From Littorina saxatilis (taxonomy: Eukaryota > Mollusca > Gastropoda > Littorinimorpha > Littorinidae): a stretch of DNA of 64,000 nucleotides. Under the pieces are notes generated by a model. It had not been told where the DNA came from and did not search any database. It was given only the letters and a program-made list of their open reading frames with translations. Below are positions 54,428 to 64,000 of this stretch, piece after piece. The stretch spans positions 33,898,381 through 33,962,380 of the forward strand of contig NC_090260.1 in the NCBI RefSeq assembly GCF_037325665.1, written 5' to 3'. Every line of letters starts with the position of its first letter. Positions within the stretch are counted from its first letter, which is position 1. Made by a program: the position numbers and the translations under genes.

Positions 54428-55189
54428 ACCGTGTTCATTTCAAGTTCGTCTTTTCAGCATGCTTGTAACTACATTGTATGTGGCAATTAAGGGGTTACTA
54501 GTGCATTTAAATCCCAGCCGGATCCGATTCGTTTAAAGTGTATGCATAGGTTCTCAGTCTAAGCAATATGTAGAAATCTGAAGAAAGAGAACGGGAGGTC
54601 ACATAGTGAACTTGTTTTGAACAATGTCTATCTGGGGATGGTCAAATATGATCTTATCTAAAACACCATGATTTTGAATTTGATTATCATTGACATGTCC
54701 GACCATGCGTGTGATAAAATAATAAAACAATTTGTCAAGACAAAAAGATATAAAGTGTCAATATGTTATGTTACTCAAAGGCCATCTCTGCCTTGCAAGA
54801 GGTTTACAGAACGATGGCATCTTTTCACTAAAACAGCAATACGAACCTGATGGACCGCACTCGCAATAGCATCCAACGACAAACCTTCAGCACTCCGCAT
54901 ATTTTTCAGCATTCTCTCCCCTGCAGCCAGATTATGTTCGATGGTTGTCTTTTTTTTCCCCGTCGTTACACCTGTTCCTTGTCACATTGTGCTCTCATAC
55001 CGCCCCGTCCCTGCACTCACTGCTCCATCCACATCTGAATTTCGTTCCGCTGCCAGACTTGTCGATTTTACAGACGCTCCAGATAGTTGTCTTTTTAGCA
55101 CGACAGTACCGACACAAAAACACCTCCAACTTCCGTGTGAACAACATCATCTATGTGAAAGTTAGCATGAGGTTCAAAAAAGTATTAAA
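54428..55189. other. Downstream of the receptor gene, no feature recognised
   Basis: Probable 3' untranslated sequence to about 54740, then unrecognised sequence up to the next family A copy. Confidence 0.5.
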
Positions 55190-56008
55190 CAAGTCGCGTA
55201 AGGCGAAATTACTACATTTAGTCAAGCTGTGGAACTCACAGAATGAAATTGAACGTAGTCCGCCGCTAGTGCAAAAGGCAGTGAAAGTGACGAGCCTGTT
55301 TGGCGCGGTAGCGGTTGCGCTGTGCTTCACTAGCACGCTTTACTGTACCTCTCTTCGTTTTAACTTTCTGAGCGTGTTTTTAATCCAAACATATCATATC
55401 TATATGTTTTTGGAATCAGGAACCGACAAGGAATAAGATGAAAGTGTTTTTAAATTGATTTCGAAAATTTAATTTTGATCATAATTTTTAATTTTTTTAA
55501 TTTTCAGAGCTTGTTTTTAATCCAAATATAACATATTTATATGTTTTTGGAATCAGAAAATGATGAAGAATAAGATGAACGTAAATTTGGATCGTTTTAT
55601 AAAAACAATTTTTTTTTTACAATTTTCAGATTTTTAATGACCAAAGTCATAAATTAATTTTTAAGCCACCAAGCTGAAATGCAATACCGAAGTCCGGCCT
55701 TCGTCGAAGATTGCTTGGCCAAAATTTCAATCAATTTGATTGAAAAATGAGGGTGTGACAGTGCTGCCTCAACTTTTACAAAAAGCCGGATATGACGTCA
55801 TCAAAGACATTTATCGAAAAAATGAAAAAAACGTCCGGGGATATCATACCCAGGAACTCTCATGTCAAATTTCATAAAGATCGGTCCAGTAGTTTACTCT
55901 GAATCGCTCTACACACACACACGCACACACACACACACACACCATGACCCTCGTCTCGATTCCCCCTCTACGTTAAAACATTTAGTCAAAACTTGACTAA
56001 ATGTAAAA
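55190..56008 (-). repeat. Repeat family A, complete copy 3
   Basis: Starts ACAAGTCGCGTAAGGCGAAA and ends ATTTAGTCAAAACTTGACTAAATG, with a CA microsatellite at 55911-55941. It has a shorter opening region than copies 1 and 2. Confidence 0.9.
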
Positions 56009-58230
56009 ACTTACAGAAACACTTTGCGGGCTTTCTTCTTTGGTTTGTGGGTAAAAAGCAATGAAATGACAAAATCTAAAAATAATCAGTGTCAGTGTTG
56101 TGCATGTTTGTGCGTGTGTGTGTTTACTTCATCATGATGCAGGGTCTGGGTGCACTCAATCACACAATTTACAAGAGAATAATATCGCTAAAGCTGGGGT
56201 GGAGCCATATATATGGGCTTGCAACAAGCCTTGCAGATGTTCTTAGTTTTTTTTGCAACTGTCCGAGCACACAACAAAATCAAGTTTGATTGGCTTCCAA
56301 TAATGTATTCTCTTGGAATTTAGAAACGCTTTATGGGCTAGCTTGTGGGTAGTACACACACGGCAGTTCCGACTACCAGGTGCATCACACTGACACTGTT
56401 TTATTTGTGTGTGTGTGTGTGTGTGTTTAGGAACCTATTCCTGGATATCATACTTCTGAATCCAGCTATCTGAATAAGGGGGTCAGTGGACCAATACAAA
56501 CCATTGGAGCATGTTGTCATTTCAATCAACAGTAGAAGGCACAGAAGTGGTTTTATCTCTGCCCCATTCACATCATGCGATGTGCGCACTCGATAAGCAT
56601 TTTGTCTCTCATTTCCACCTGCCCAGCAAATATGTTCATTTCAGTGACTAGTTAATTAATTAATAACAATGTTCATAAGAAACAGGACAAAAAATAGTCT
56701 GCCTGAAACAAACCTTCAGGGATGTTCGCCGGACCTACCACCTCTAAAACTCAAAAGTGATCACTTTTATCATGTGAATATAAGTATCTTTCCAACTGAG
56801 AGGCTAGCACGACATTCTACGGGAAAGTTAGCGATGTTACATACATACCTGGTAGTATAGCACCCACTCACAAACGCGCGCGCACACATACGCAACACAC
56901 ACATTCACACTCACACACACTACCACCACCACCACGAACAACCACAATTTTTCAACAACAAAAATAACATTTCCAAACTGATTTATTTTTTTGGATAATA
57001 CAAAGGCACATGATAAAAGTGATCATTTTAACAATATATGCAATTGTTCTTATGACTCTAAAATATATAAACTGCAAAACAAGCGCATTCACAAGTGACA
57101 ACTTAACAACAAGACAAACAATTCGAACAAGCCCCTGGGGCCCTCGATCTTTCCAATATTTTACTTCTTCTTTTATTGTTTATTTTTCTTGTATTATATT
57201 TAGCCGTTCATAAAATTCAGGCACTAAAAATTCCATATTGTATAGATTATTTTGTGTTCTTATCAGAAGAACAATTTACAAGTCAAGTCAAGTCAATATT
57301 TATATTTTTTTAAACCTAGGGTTATATGAATTCTAAAATTAAAAAAAAAAATTGCAATAAACACGACAAAAAAGATATGTAATAATGAGAAACAACACTT
57401 CAAAGAAACGCGACTGGACAACGATAACATGAGTACCGTGAGTCGAACAGCATGGTGTGCCATGTTATTGTTCATAGTCTGATTGTTTGGCAACAGAGGT
57501 TTTTTTCGATATCTTTCCACGTTTAATGTATTAAAATTCTATTAAATCATATTTTTCAACCGAAAGGACATTGCATAGAACTTTCCATTTCTGTTTTATT
57601 TCGAAAGATATATATCTTTGGAAAGATTCTGCATCTGCAACAATCAACAACCCAAACAAAAAAGTAATCATTAAGTTTTAATACCTTAAGGGAAAACGCT
57701 GCACAGCAGATGAATTTTAAAAAAAAGTTTGTGACATAATACCACAAAGAAGGATGGAGAGGTAGGGCGATATATTTTAAATATTTAACCATGTGCATTC
57801 AAACATGACATTTTATGCAAAACTTAAGCCCAGCTTCCCAGGACAACCTCTTGAAACATGCACTGTCCGGTGTATGTCTTAGTCCAATTATACAAAATAT
57901 TAAACAAATGTGGGTTTGATCACAAGCAGAACTACTTTCCTTCTCCAAATCAGCTTAAAAAAACTTGCACCTGGAAATAAAACGATTGTTAAAGCAAAAT
58001 AAACCGCAGTAATAAAGAACAAACATATGACACGGCGAGAAGGGAGAATGTTTTCAGCATACATACATTCACTGGCACACACATCCATAAACAGAAACTA
58101 TGAGAAGAAAGAATAATTTCAGAATTCAGCATACACACACACACACAGACCAAAACAATAACTATGACGCATGTTCACACCTGGATGATTGAGAGTGACA
58201 GTGACTATCGTTCATAGCATCATTGCATTT
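56009..58230. other. Intergenic stretch, no gene recognised
   Basis: Microsatellites (GT)n at 56406-56427 and (AC)n near 58131. The rest is AT-rich with no recognisable ORF, SINE or terminal repeats. Confidence 0.5.
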
Positions 58231-58600
58231 CTTTCTTCCTCTATTTGGTGTTTAACGTCGTTTTCAACCGTTCAAGGTTATATCGCGACGGGGAAAGGGG
58301 CGGGGGGGATGGGATAGAGTCACTTGTCAATTGTTTCTTGTTCACAAAAGCACTAATAAAAAAATTGCTCCAGTGGCTTGCAACGTAGTACAATATATGA
58401 CCTTACTGGGAGAATGCAAGTTTCCAGTACAAAGGACTTAACATTTCTTACATACTGCTTGACTAAAATCTTTACAAACATTGACTATATTCTATACAAG
58501 AAACACTTAACAAGGGTAAAAGGAGAAACAGAATCCGTTAGTCGCCTCTTACGACATGCTGGGGAGCATCGGGTAAATTCTTCCCCCTAACCCGCGGGGG
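58231..58600 (-). repeat. SINE-like family S, second full-length copy
   Basis: Reverse complement of the 4861-5240 type, from the TTTCTTTCTTCC tail to the TTCCCCCTAACCCGCGGGGG end. Confidence 0.85.
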
Positions 58601-58907
58601 ATATCATTGCATTTGATACAGGGATTAAATCAGTTCTTTGAAAATAGTACATCAAATAAACGAAATCCAAAAACAATAATGGAAGCCCTATTATACACAG
58701 ATCACAAAGACTACTGAAGACAGAGATGGACGTAACCCACTGATGGTATTATGGCCTAGAAGTATATTATATAACTCTGCTCGGAATAAAAGGCAAGATG
58801 TCTTGAAGATAAAAAAAATATATAAAAAGGATTGATAAAAAAAAACCAGCTGAATACAAAACACACAATTCTATATCCTTGATAAAAAATAATGTCAGTC
58901 AAAATAT

Positions 58908-58947
<40 letters not shown>

Positions 58948-59429
58948 TTTTCACTTACACATCCGGGATACAAACACACAAATACATGCAGTTGCATGCA
59001 TGCTCGCACACACATATTTACACAAAAATATGTACACATCATCTAACCTCTGTCTTTCTACTTGGCATTACACAGGAAAAACCTGCATTAATGGAATTTT
59101 ACCACACCGATCACAATGTCTCCACCCTCCCTAATTCGCAAATATAAAAAGCATGATAACTACAAAAAAAGACAACGAAAAAGTTCAAACAAGGCTTCCA
59201 GTCTTGATTTACAATCCATCAATTACTTCATCCAATAAATTCAAGAAACGGTTGGTTGGTTGGTCAGTTGTTTGTTGTTTGTTTTTAAGTACCCGGTACC
59301 CTTCAATCCGTTTCGCTATGGGGGACCGATTCAAGGTTGTTTCCTTTCTCAGTGCACATGGTGGTCTCCGTATCTGAAACTATTTACATCTGGGTCTATC
59401 ACAGTAAAATGAAACAGGTTTTAAACATT
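58601..59429. other. Intergenic stretch with (AC)n at 58911-58944
   Basis: No gene recognised. The microsatellite is perfect for 34 bp. Confidence 0.55.
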
Positions 59430-59519
59430 TCTTTTTCTTTATTTGGTGTTTAACGTCGTTTTCAACCACGAAGGTTATATCGCGACGGGGAAAGGGGGGG
59501 AGATGGGATAGAGCCACTT
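59430..59519 (-). repeat. SINE-like family S, 3'-tail fragment
   Basis: The tail block of family S to the phrase GATAGAGCCACTTGT, directly followed by another copy in the same orientation. Confidence 0.85.
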
Positions 59520-59893
59520 GTCTTTCTTTCTTTCTTTCTTTATTTGGTGTTTAACGTCGTTTTCAACCACGAAGGTTATATCGCGACGGGGAAAGGGGGG
59601 GAGATGGGATAGAGCCACTTGTCAATTGTTTCTTGTTCACAAAAGCACTAATCAAAAATTTGCTCCAGGGGCTTGCAACGTAGTACAATATAACCTTACT
59701 GGGAGAATGCAAGTTTCCAGTACAAAGGACTTAACATTTCTTACATACTGCTTGACTAAAATCTTTACAAAAATTGACTATATTCTATACAAGAAACACT
59801 TAACAAGGGTAAAAAGAGAAACAGAATCCGTTAGTCGCCTCTTTCGACATGCTGGGGAGCATCGGGTAAATTCTTCCCCCTAACCCGCGGGGG
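59520..59893 (-). repeat. SINE-like family S, third full-length copy
   Basis: Same length and ends as 58231-58600, with a cleaner (TTTC)n tail. Confidence 0.88.
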
Positions 59894-60846
59894 GTGGTTT
59901 TAAACAGCTCATGTCTTTTCGCACTTGTTACTATTACAATCTTGTTAAAAATCTTGATCTCCTTTAAAAAAAAAAGTTAAACATCTTTTCGGGAGGGGAA
60001 TCTAAAACGCGGAGGAGAGTGATTTTCATCTTCAGAAATCTCTGTTCTACTAATATGATATTTTTAGAGTGTCATTAACAGTGTCATAATATCCTTCCTA
60101 TTAAAAAAAAAATCTGTTTAGCCATACTAATTTTGAAAAATGGACAATCAAGGAGGTTTTTTTACTACTTTTTTTTATACAGTGTAAAGATGTCACACTT
60201 CAAGACTAGACTTTAGTACAAAGCACATAAATCTACATTTCTACACTAAATGCCTCAAACTAAGCCAGGTTATGGCTGTCTCTTGGGAACAACTTAAATA
60301 ACCGAGCATCTGTCAATCTCCAGGAAAAATAAAGTCTATCAAGAAGCTGCAACATGATTTATTTCTTTATCCTGTAATAGAATGAATAGCACAAGAGTAT
60401 TACTGCATGTATTGTTTGTTTGTTTATTTTTTGTGGAAACTGGCCTTTTTTGGATTATTGTCATTCTGAACAATAACTACAGTCACTGACCGAATTATGC
60501 ACATTACAGGAAATGTTCGCTTGGAAACAGATAAATAAAACTATTGTTCCTTAAGTCTTTTTTTTAATCAAACAGTTCCTCCCTGTTAATGGTTATACGA
60601 TCAGTATAGTACTGACTATATATGCTATCTTAATCCGCCAACAGTGAATTTGTCCCTTGTAAAAATTAAATTCCATCATTGCTTTTACGATTATAGTAAA
60701 AAAAACATGCATGAATCAAAATATAAGGGACAAAAATCTTAATAATTAACAGTACAAAGACAACTGATATGTGATAGACACCTATTACTTCTTCATGGCA
60801 TAAAATAAGTAACAACTATCATTAGAAAATCATGAACCCTGTTATT
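59894..60846. other. Intergenic AT-rich stretch
   Basis: No ORF or repeat recognised; many A/T runs. Confidence 0.5.
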
Positions 60847-61220
60847 CCAAAATTTTAATAATAAATTTTCATTTAATTAATATACTTACCCAACTCACAT
60901 ATAGCAATTAACTCTAGTTCAGTGCTGGTTACGCTGTACGCGTTCCCCTTGGTAACAAGGGAGACCACCCTAAAAAAGAGTGATCCATCCCATAATATCA
61001 GACCGATGTCCGGTCCAACATCCGTATGCGTGCGCATACGCCGCCATTTGTATCATTCGAACGAAGCCCAACTCACTACTTTTTTAGAACCCAATACCAC
61101 CACAGCGGGGAGGCGGGAGGGTTTAAACGATGTGAGTTGGGTAAGTATATTAATTAAATGAAAATTTATTATTAAAATTTTGGATTAAATTACATATTAT
61201 TACCCAACTCACATATAGCA
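60847..61220. repeat. DIRS-like terminal/internal complementary region
   Basis: Perfect 54-bp inverted arms at 60847-60900 and 61130-61183 enclose about 230 bp. The phrase ACCCAACTCACATATAGCA occurs in direct orientation at 60889-60907 and 61202-61220. Such combined inverted and direct repeats are how DIRS elements rebuild their ends through a circular intermediate. Confidence 0.8.
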
Positions 61221-61254
61221 GATTGCTACTATAGGTGGTGGGTACTTACCAAAA

Positions 61255-62430
61255 CTAGGCACGCAGGACCTGTCCCGCCGCTACCATGGCAGGCAGCGCG
61301 GAGCTTCCATCCTGTCTGACAGAAGCGACGTCTCTGAGGTAAAAGTTGACGAAAACGTCCTCAGAGCGCCAATACGCAGCTTCCAGTACCTCGGCTAGCT
61401 TGCCGGACCGAAGAACTGCCAATGAGGATGCCCAGGCTCTCGCCTCATGGGTTCTAGCCGCGGTGAGAGGCAACACTGCCCTAGCATCACCCGACTGCAC
61501 TAGCCACCAGGCATATGCTCGTTTGATCAGAGTGGAGATCCATTTGGCCAGAGTCACCTTCGCTATATCCTTACACCTAGCCGTGTTTAAAGATATGAAA
61601 AGAAGCTTTTGACTTTCTGACCTAACAGGCCGAGTTCGAGACAGGTAACATCGGAGAGCTCTCACAGGACAATTTGCAATATCGGGATCTCCAGGAGCCA
61701 AAATCTTGCTCAAGGGTGGAATGCGCAAGATTGGAGAAAGCTGGCCAGGTTTCTGGTTTTTCGCGAGAAAGCCGGGAACAAATTTGAGAGAAATGGAACC
61801 ATCCTTCTCGAACGCAATGTCCTTGTCTAAACCCGACAAAGAATGCACCTCACTACCTCTCCTAGAAGTAGAGAGAAGCGTTAAAAACACAGTCTTACGC
61901 GTCAAATCGGCCAAAGTGGCTGACAGAAGAGGCTCGAACTCATCCGAGGCTAAGAAACGTAAGACCAGGAACAAATCCCATGCAGGGAGAAGCGATTTTG
62001 AACGAGCTGCTAAAAGGGCAGCCCCCTTAATAACACTAGCGATAACCCCTCCGAGCGAAATTTTGTGGCCTAATTGCGCGAGGGTCGAAGAGATCGCCGA
62101 CCTCCGGACCCTAATAGAAGAGGGAGAAGCCCCCTGATCAGCCAACCAAGACAGATGGTTGGCTACATGAATAGACCTAGGAGAAAGAGGTTTAACCCCG
62201 TTAAGCGCGCACCACCTAGACCAAGAGGCCCAGTGCGATGAGTAAACCGAAGAAGTCGATTTTCTATGCGCATGTCCAACGAATCTCAGAGTAGGGGAAG
62301 AGGCCCCTGCCCTACGCAAAGCGCTTCGGACAGAATCCACGCGTGAAGGGCCAGGATCTGTGGGTTCTCGTGCTGAACGCCTGACCGAGGCTGCACGAGA
62401 TCTCCTCTTTTCAGGGCGAGAGGGATTGGG
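61255..62430 (-). CDS. DIRS-like tyrosine recombinase
   Basis: The C-terminal ~385 residues of a longer minus-strand frame; the part of that frame above about 62430 runs opposite-phase through the RT gene and is not itself protein-like. An N-terminal SAM-like helical domain (TSSVYSSHWASWSRWCALNG, then IHVANHLSWLADQGAS) is followed by the catalytic domain. Visible catalytic features are the first Arg in LLSTSRRGSEVHSL, HEARAWA for the H-x-x-R box and a Tyr in FYLRD near the end. The enzyme would integrate the circular DNA copy in place of a DDE integrase. Confidence 0.85.
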   Translation of the reverse strand, partial: PNPSRPEKRRSRAASVRRSAREPTDPGPSRVDSVRSALRRAGASSPTLRFVGHAHRKSTSSVYSSHWASWSRWCALNGVKPLSPRSIHVANHLSWLADQGASPSSIRVRRSAISSTLAQLGHKISLGGVIASVIKGAALLAARSKSLLPAWDLFLVLRFLASDEFEPLLSATLADLTRKTVFLTLLSTSRRGSEVHSLSGLDKDIAFEKDGSISLKFVPGFLAKNQKPGQLSPILRIPPLSKILAPGDPDIANCPVRALRCYLSRTRPVRSESQKLLFISLNTARCKDIAKVTLAKWISTLIKRAYAWWLVQSGDARAVLPLTAARTHEARAWASSLAVLRSGKLAEVLEAAYWRSEDVFVNFYLRDVASVRQDGSSALPAMVAAGQVLRA

Positions 62431-63977
62431 GGCCGAACTGCTAGACGCAGTAGGTCGGGAAACCAGTGCTGGCTTGGCCACAGAGGAGCGACCAGAACCA
62501 GCGCTGGTTTCTCCAAGTCCACTTTCCTGAGGACTTTGCCTAAGAGGCAGAACGGAGGGAAGGCATACGCCGGAAGATCTGACCAATCCACTTCCAGAGC
62601 ATTCACCTTCCAGGCCAGAGGATCCGGGAAGGGGGACACAAAGAGAGGCAGTCTCGCCGAAAACCTCGTCGCAAAGAGATCTATCTTGGGCTTGTCGATC
62701 TGCGACCAAAGCCGCTGCAAAGACTGGTGTGTGAGAGTCCACTCTGAATGAACAATCCTGTCCCCTCTGCTCAAAGTGTCTGCAAGGACGTTCAGACTGC
62801 CCTTCAAGTACACTGCTGACAACAGAATGTGCTGGGCGTGACACCACTTGAGAATGCGACATGCAATGTCGGAAAGACTGTGAGACCGAGTCCCCCCTTG
62901 CTTGTTCACATACGACGCCACAGACATGTTGTCGGTGTGAAGACGTACATGACTGCCCTCCAGGAAAGGCTTGAACGCTAGAAGCGCCAGGGAAACGGCC
63001 TCCAACTCCAGTACATTGATATGTAGGGAGGCCTGAGAGCAATCCCAAACTCCCGAAACCATGTGCTCGTCCAGATGAGCACCCCACCCCGTCAGAGATG
63101 CGTCCGTAAACAACTCTCTCTCCGGCGGTGGACGAACAATGGGAACACCCCGGAACAAATCCGGAAGAAGCCAAACACCTGTGGTCTGCTGAAACCAAGT
63201 TCCCAGTGCGATCGGGGCACTCCAGTCCTGGGATGTCTGATCCCACCTTGACTGCAGGGAGGCCTGAAAAGGCCTCTTGTGAACCCTGCCCAACGGAATG
63301 AGGGAAGCCATGGATTCCATCTGACCCAGAACCAAAGTCAGAACCCTTGCACTGGCGTGATTCTCTCCGTAGAGAGACCGAATCAGACCCTGAAGCTTGT
63401 CGATCCGCCTTTGAGACGGACGGACAGACCACCGAAGCGTGTCGAATTCCATGCCCAGGTAAGTAAACGTCTGGGATGGTTCCAACTCGGATTTTGTCAG
63501 GTTGACAGAGAAACCCAGCTGTGCCGCCCGGCTCAGCACCCTGTGCGTATGAGCCTCGCAAAGCCCCCTGTTCTGGTGAAGGATTAACCAATCGTCCAGG
63601 TATGCTCTGAGACGGATGCCTTCCTGTCTCACAAGAGAGCAAAGCTGCCTGACCACAATCGTGAAAATCCACGGAGCTAAAGACAGGCCGAACGGCAGAG
63701 CCCTGAACTGGTAAGCTTTGCCGCCCCAAGGGAAGCGAAGCCACTTCCTGTCCGCGACATGTATGAGGACGTGAAAGTAAGCGTCTGTAAGATCGATCGA
63801 CGTTGCCCAATCTCCCGGCCGTAAGGCCTCCCGAACCGAAGTTGGAGTTTCCATGGTAAACTTGATTACTCTCAGAAACTTGTTCAAAGGAGAAAGATCT
63901 AACACCGGCCTCCACGCCCCCGAGGCTTTCGGCACTACAAAAAGTCTGCCGTAAAACCCCGGGGACCGCGCGTCCAA
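62286..63977 (-). CDS. DIRS-like reverse transcriptase / RNase H
   Basis: About 563 residues; the first Met in the window may not be the true start because the element continues past 64000. The RT domain (1-220) has WRPVLDLSPLNKFL, ATSIDLTDAYFHVLIH, ALPFGLSLAPWIFT and the catalytic AYLDDWLI box. RNase H (about 290-410) has LFTDASLTGWGAH, NVLELEAVSLAL and HTDNMSVASYVNKQGG. The C-terminal ~130 residues (PKIDLFATRFSARLP, then VAPLWPSQHW) match the extra domain found in DIRS pol proteins. It overlaps the recombinase gene at its 3' end. Confidence 0.9.
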   Translation of the reverse strand: MDARSPGFYGRLFVVPKASGAWRPVLDLSPLNKFLRVIKFTMETPTSVREALRPGDWATSIDLTDAYFHVLIHVADRKWLRFPWGGKAYQFRALPFGLSLAPWIFTIVVRQLCSLVRQEGIRLRAYLDDWLILHQNRGLCEAHTHRVLSRAAQLGFSVNLTKSELEPSQTFTYLGMEFDTLRWSVRPSQRRIDKLQGLIRSLYGENHASARVLTLVLGQMESMASLIPLGRVHKRPFQASLQSRWDQTSQDWSAPIALGTWFQQTTGVWLLPDLFRGVPIVRPPPERELFTDASLTGWGAHLDEHMVSGVWDCSQASLHINVLELEAVSLALLAFKPFLEGSHVRLHTDNMSVASYVNKQGGTRSHSLSDIACRILKWCHAQHILLSAVYLKGSLNVLADTLSRGDRIVHSEWTLTHQSLQRLWSQIDKPKIDLFATRFSARLPLFVSPFPDPLAWKVNALEVDWSDLPAYAFPPFCLLGKVLRKVDLEKPALVLVAPLWPSQHWFPDLLRLAVRPPIPLALKRGDLVQPRSGVQHENPQILALHAWILSEALCVGQGPLPLL

Positions 63978-64000
63978 GACCTCCTCTATAGCTCCCTTGA

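Larger units (their letters stand above)
60847..64000 (-). mobile_element. DIRS-like (tyrosine recombinase) retrotransposon, 3' part
   Basis: On the minus strand, reverse transcriptase/RNase H overlaps a tyrosine recombinase in another frame, followed by a non-coding end with perfect 54-bp inverted repeats (60847-60900 and 61130-61183). This gene order and overlap, with inverted rather than long direct terminal repeats, define the DIRS group. The 5' part (gag, left terminal repeat) lies beyond 64000. The visible frames look whole, so the copy is probably young. Confidence 0.9.

Noticed and set aside
61255-63915. One 886-residue protein on the minus strand
   Set aside because: Only the last ~385 residues are a tyrosine recombinase; the earlier part is the RT/RNase H gene read in the wrong frame.

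Overview
This is animal (eukaryotic) nuclear DNA, most likely from a gastropod mollusc. Host genes are split into short exons by introns of many kilobases. CA/GT microsatellites are frequent, there are several tRNA-derived SINE families, and one SINE-like family ends in a gene-independent tail that I recognise from molluscan genomic sequence. There is no sign of bacterial gene organisation. The species assignment is inference.

Only two host genes are well supported. (1) On the minus strand, three phase-1 exons at 25706-25421, 24711-24526 and 5645-5332 encode a secreted PAN/apple plus C-type-lectin protein. Its last intron is about 19 kb long and holds a whole Polinton-type element. (2) On the plus strand, from about 41355 to 54427, lies a Cys-loop ligand-gated ion channel subunit of nicotinic-receptor type. 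Its ligand-binding exon is split by a 3.5 kb foldback element.

Layout. 1-2421: 3' part of a Ty3/gypsy element of Gmr1 type (integrase end upstream of reverse transcriptase) with its LTR. 2546-5330: a C-rich minisatellite and SINE-like repeats. 5332-25706: the lectin gene; its big intron contains a GC-rich element carrying a nested, intact-looking Tc1 transposon (5822-7822), older repeat debris (8000-9520) and the Polinton-like element (9723-23103). Upstream of the Polinton within the gene are two tRNA-derived SINEs and a LINE scrap. 25707-34926: a minisatellite, a copy of dispersed repeat family A, SINEs, microsatellites and long stretches with nothing recognisable. 34927-37916: an incomplete Ty3/gypsy element with its 5' LTR. 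37917-41340: a small TTAA-flanked MITE and no clear gene. 41355-54427: the receptor gene with the foldback element and repeats in its introns. 54428-60846: repeat family A, SINE-like copies and microsatellites. 60847-64000: a DIRS-type tyrosine-recombinase retrotransposon running off the window edge.

The most unusual object is the Polinton-like element. It has protein-primed-type DNA polymerase B, a retroviral-type integrase, a capsid-like gene and five or six further genes, packed in both directions with short divergent promoters. I can find neither the packaging ATPase nor the adenain-like protease expected of a standard Polinton, and each of its terminal inverted repeats is itself a palindrome. 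It is treated here as a fossil: largely whole, with about two or three breaks, one of them a nested repeat.
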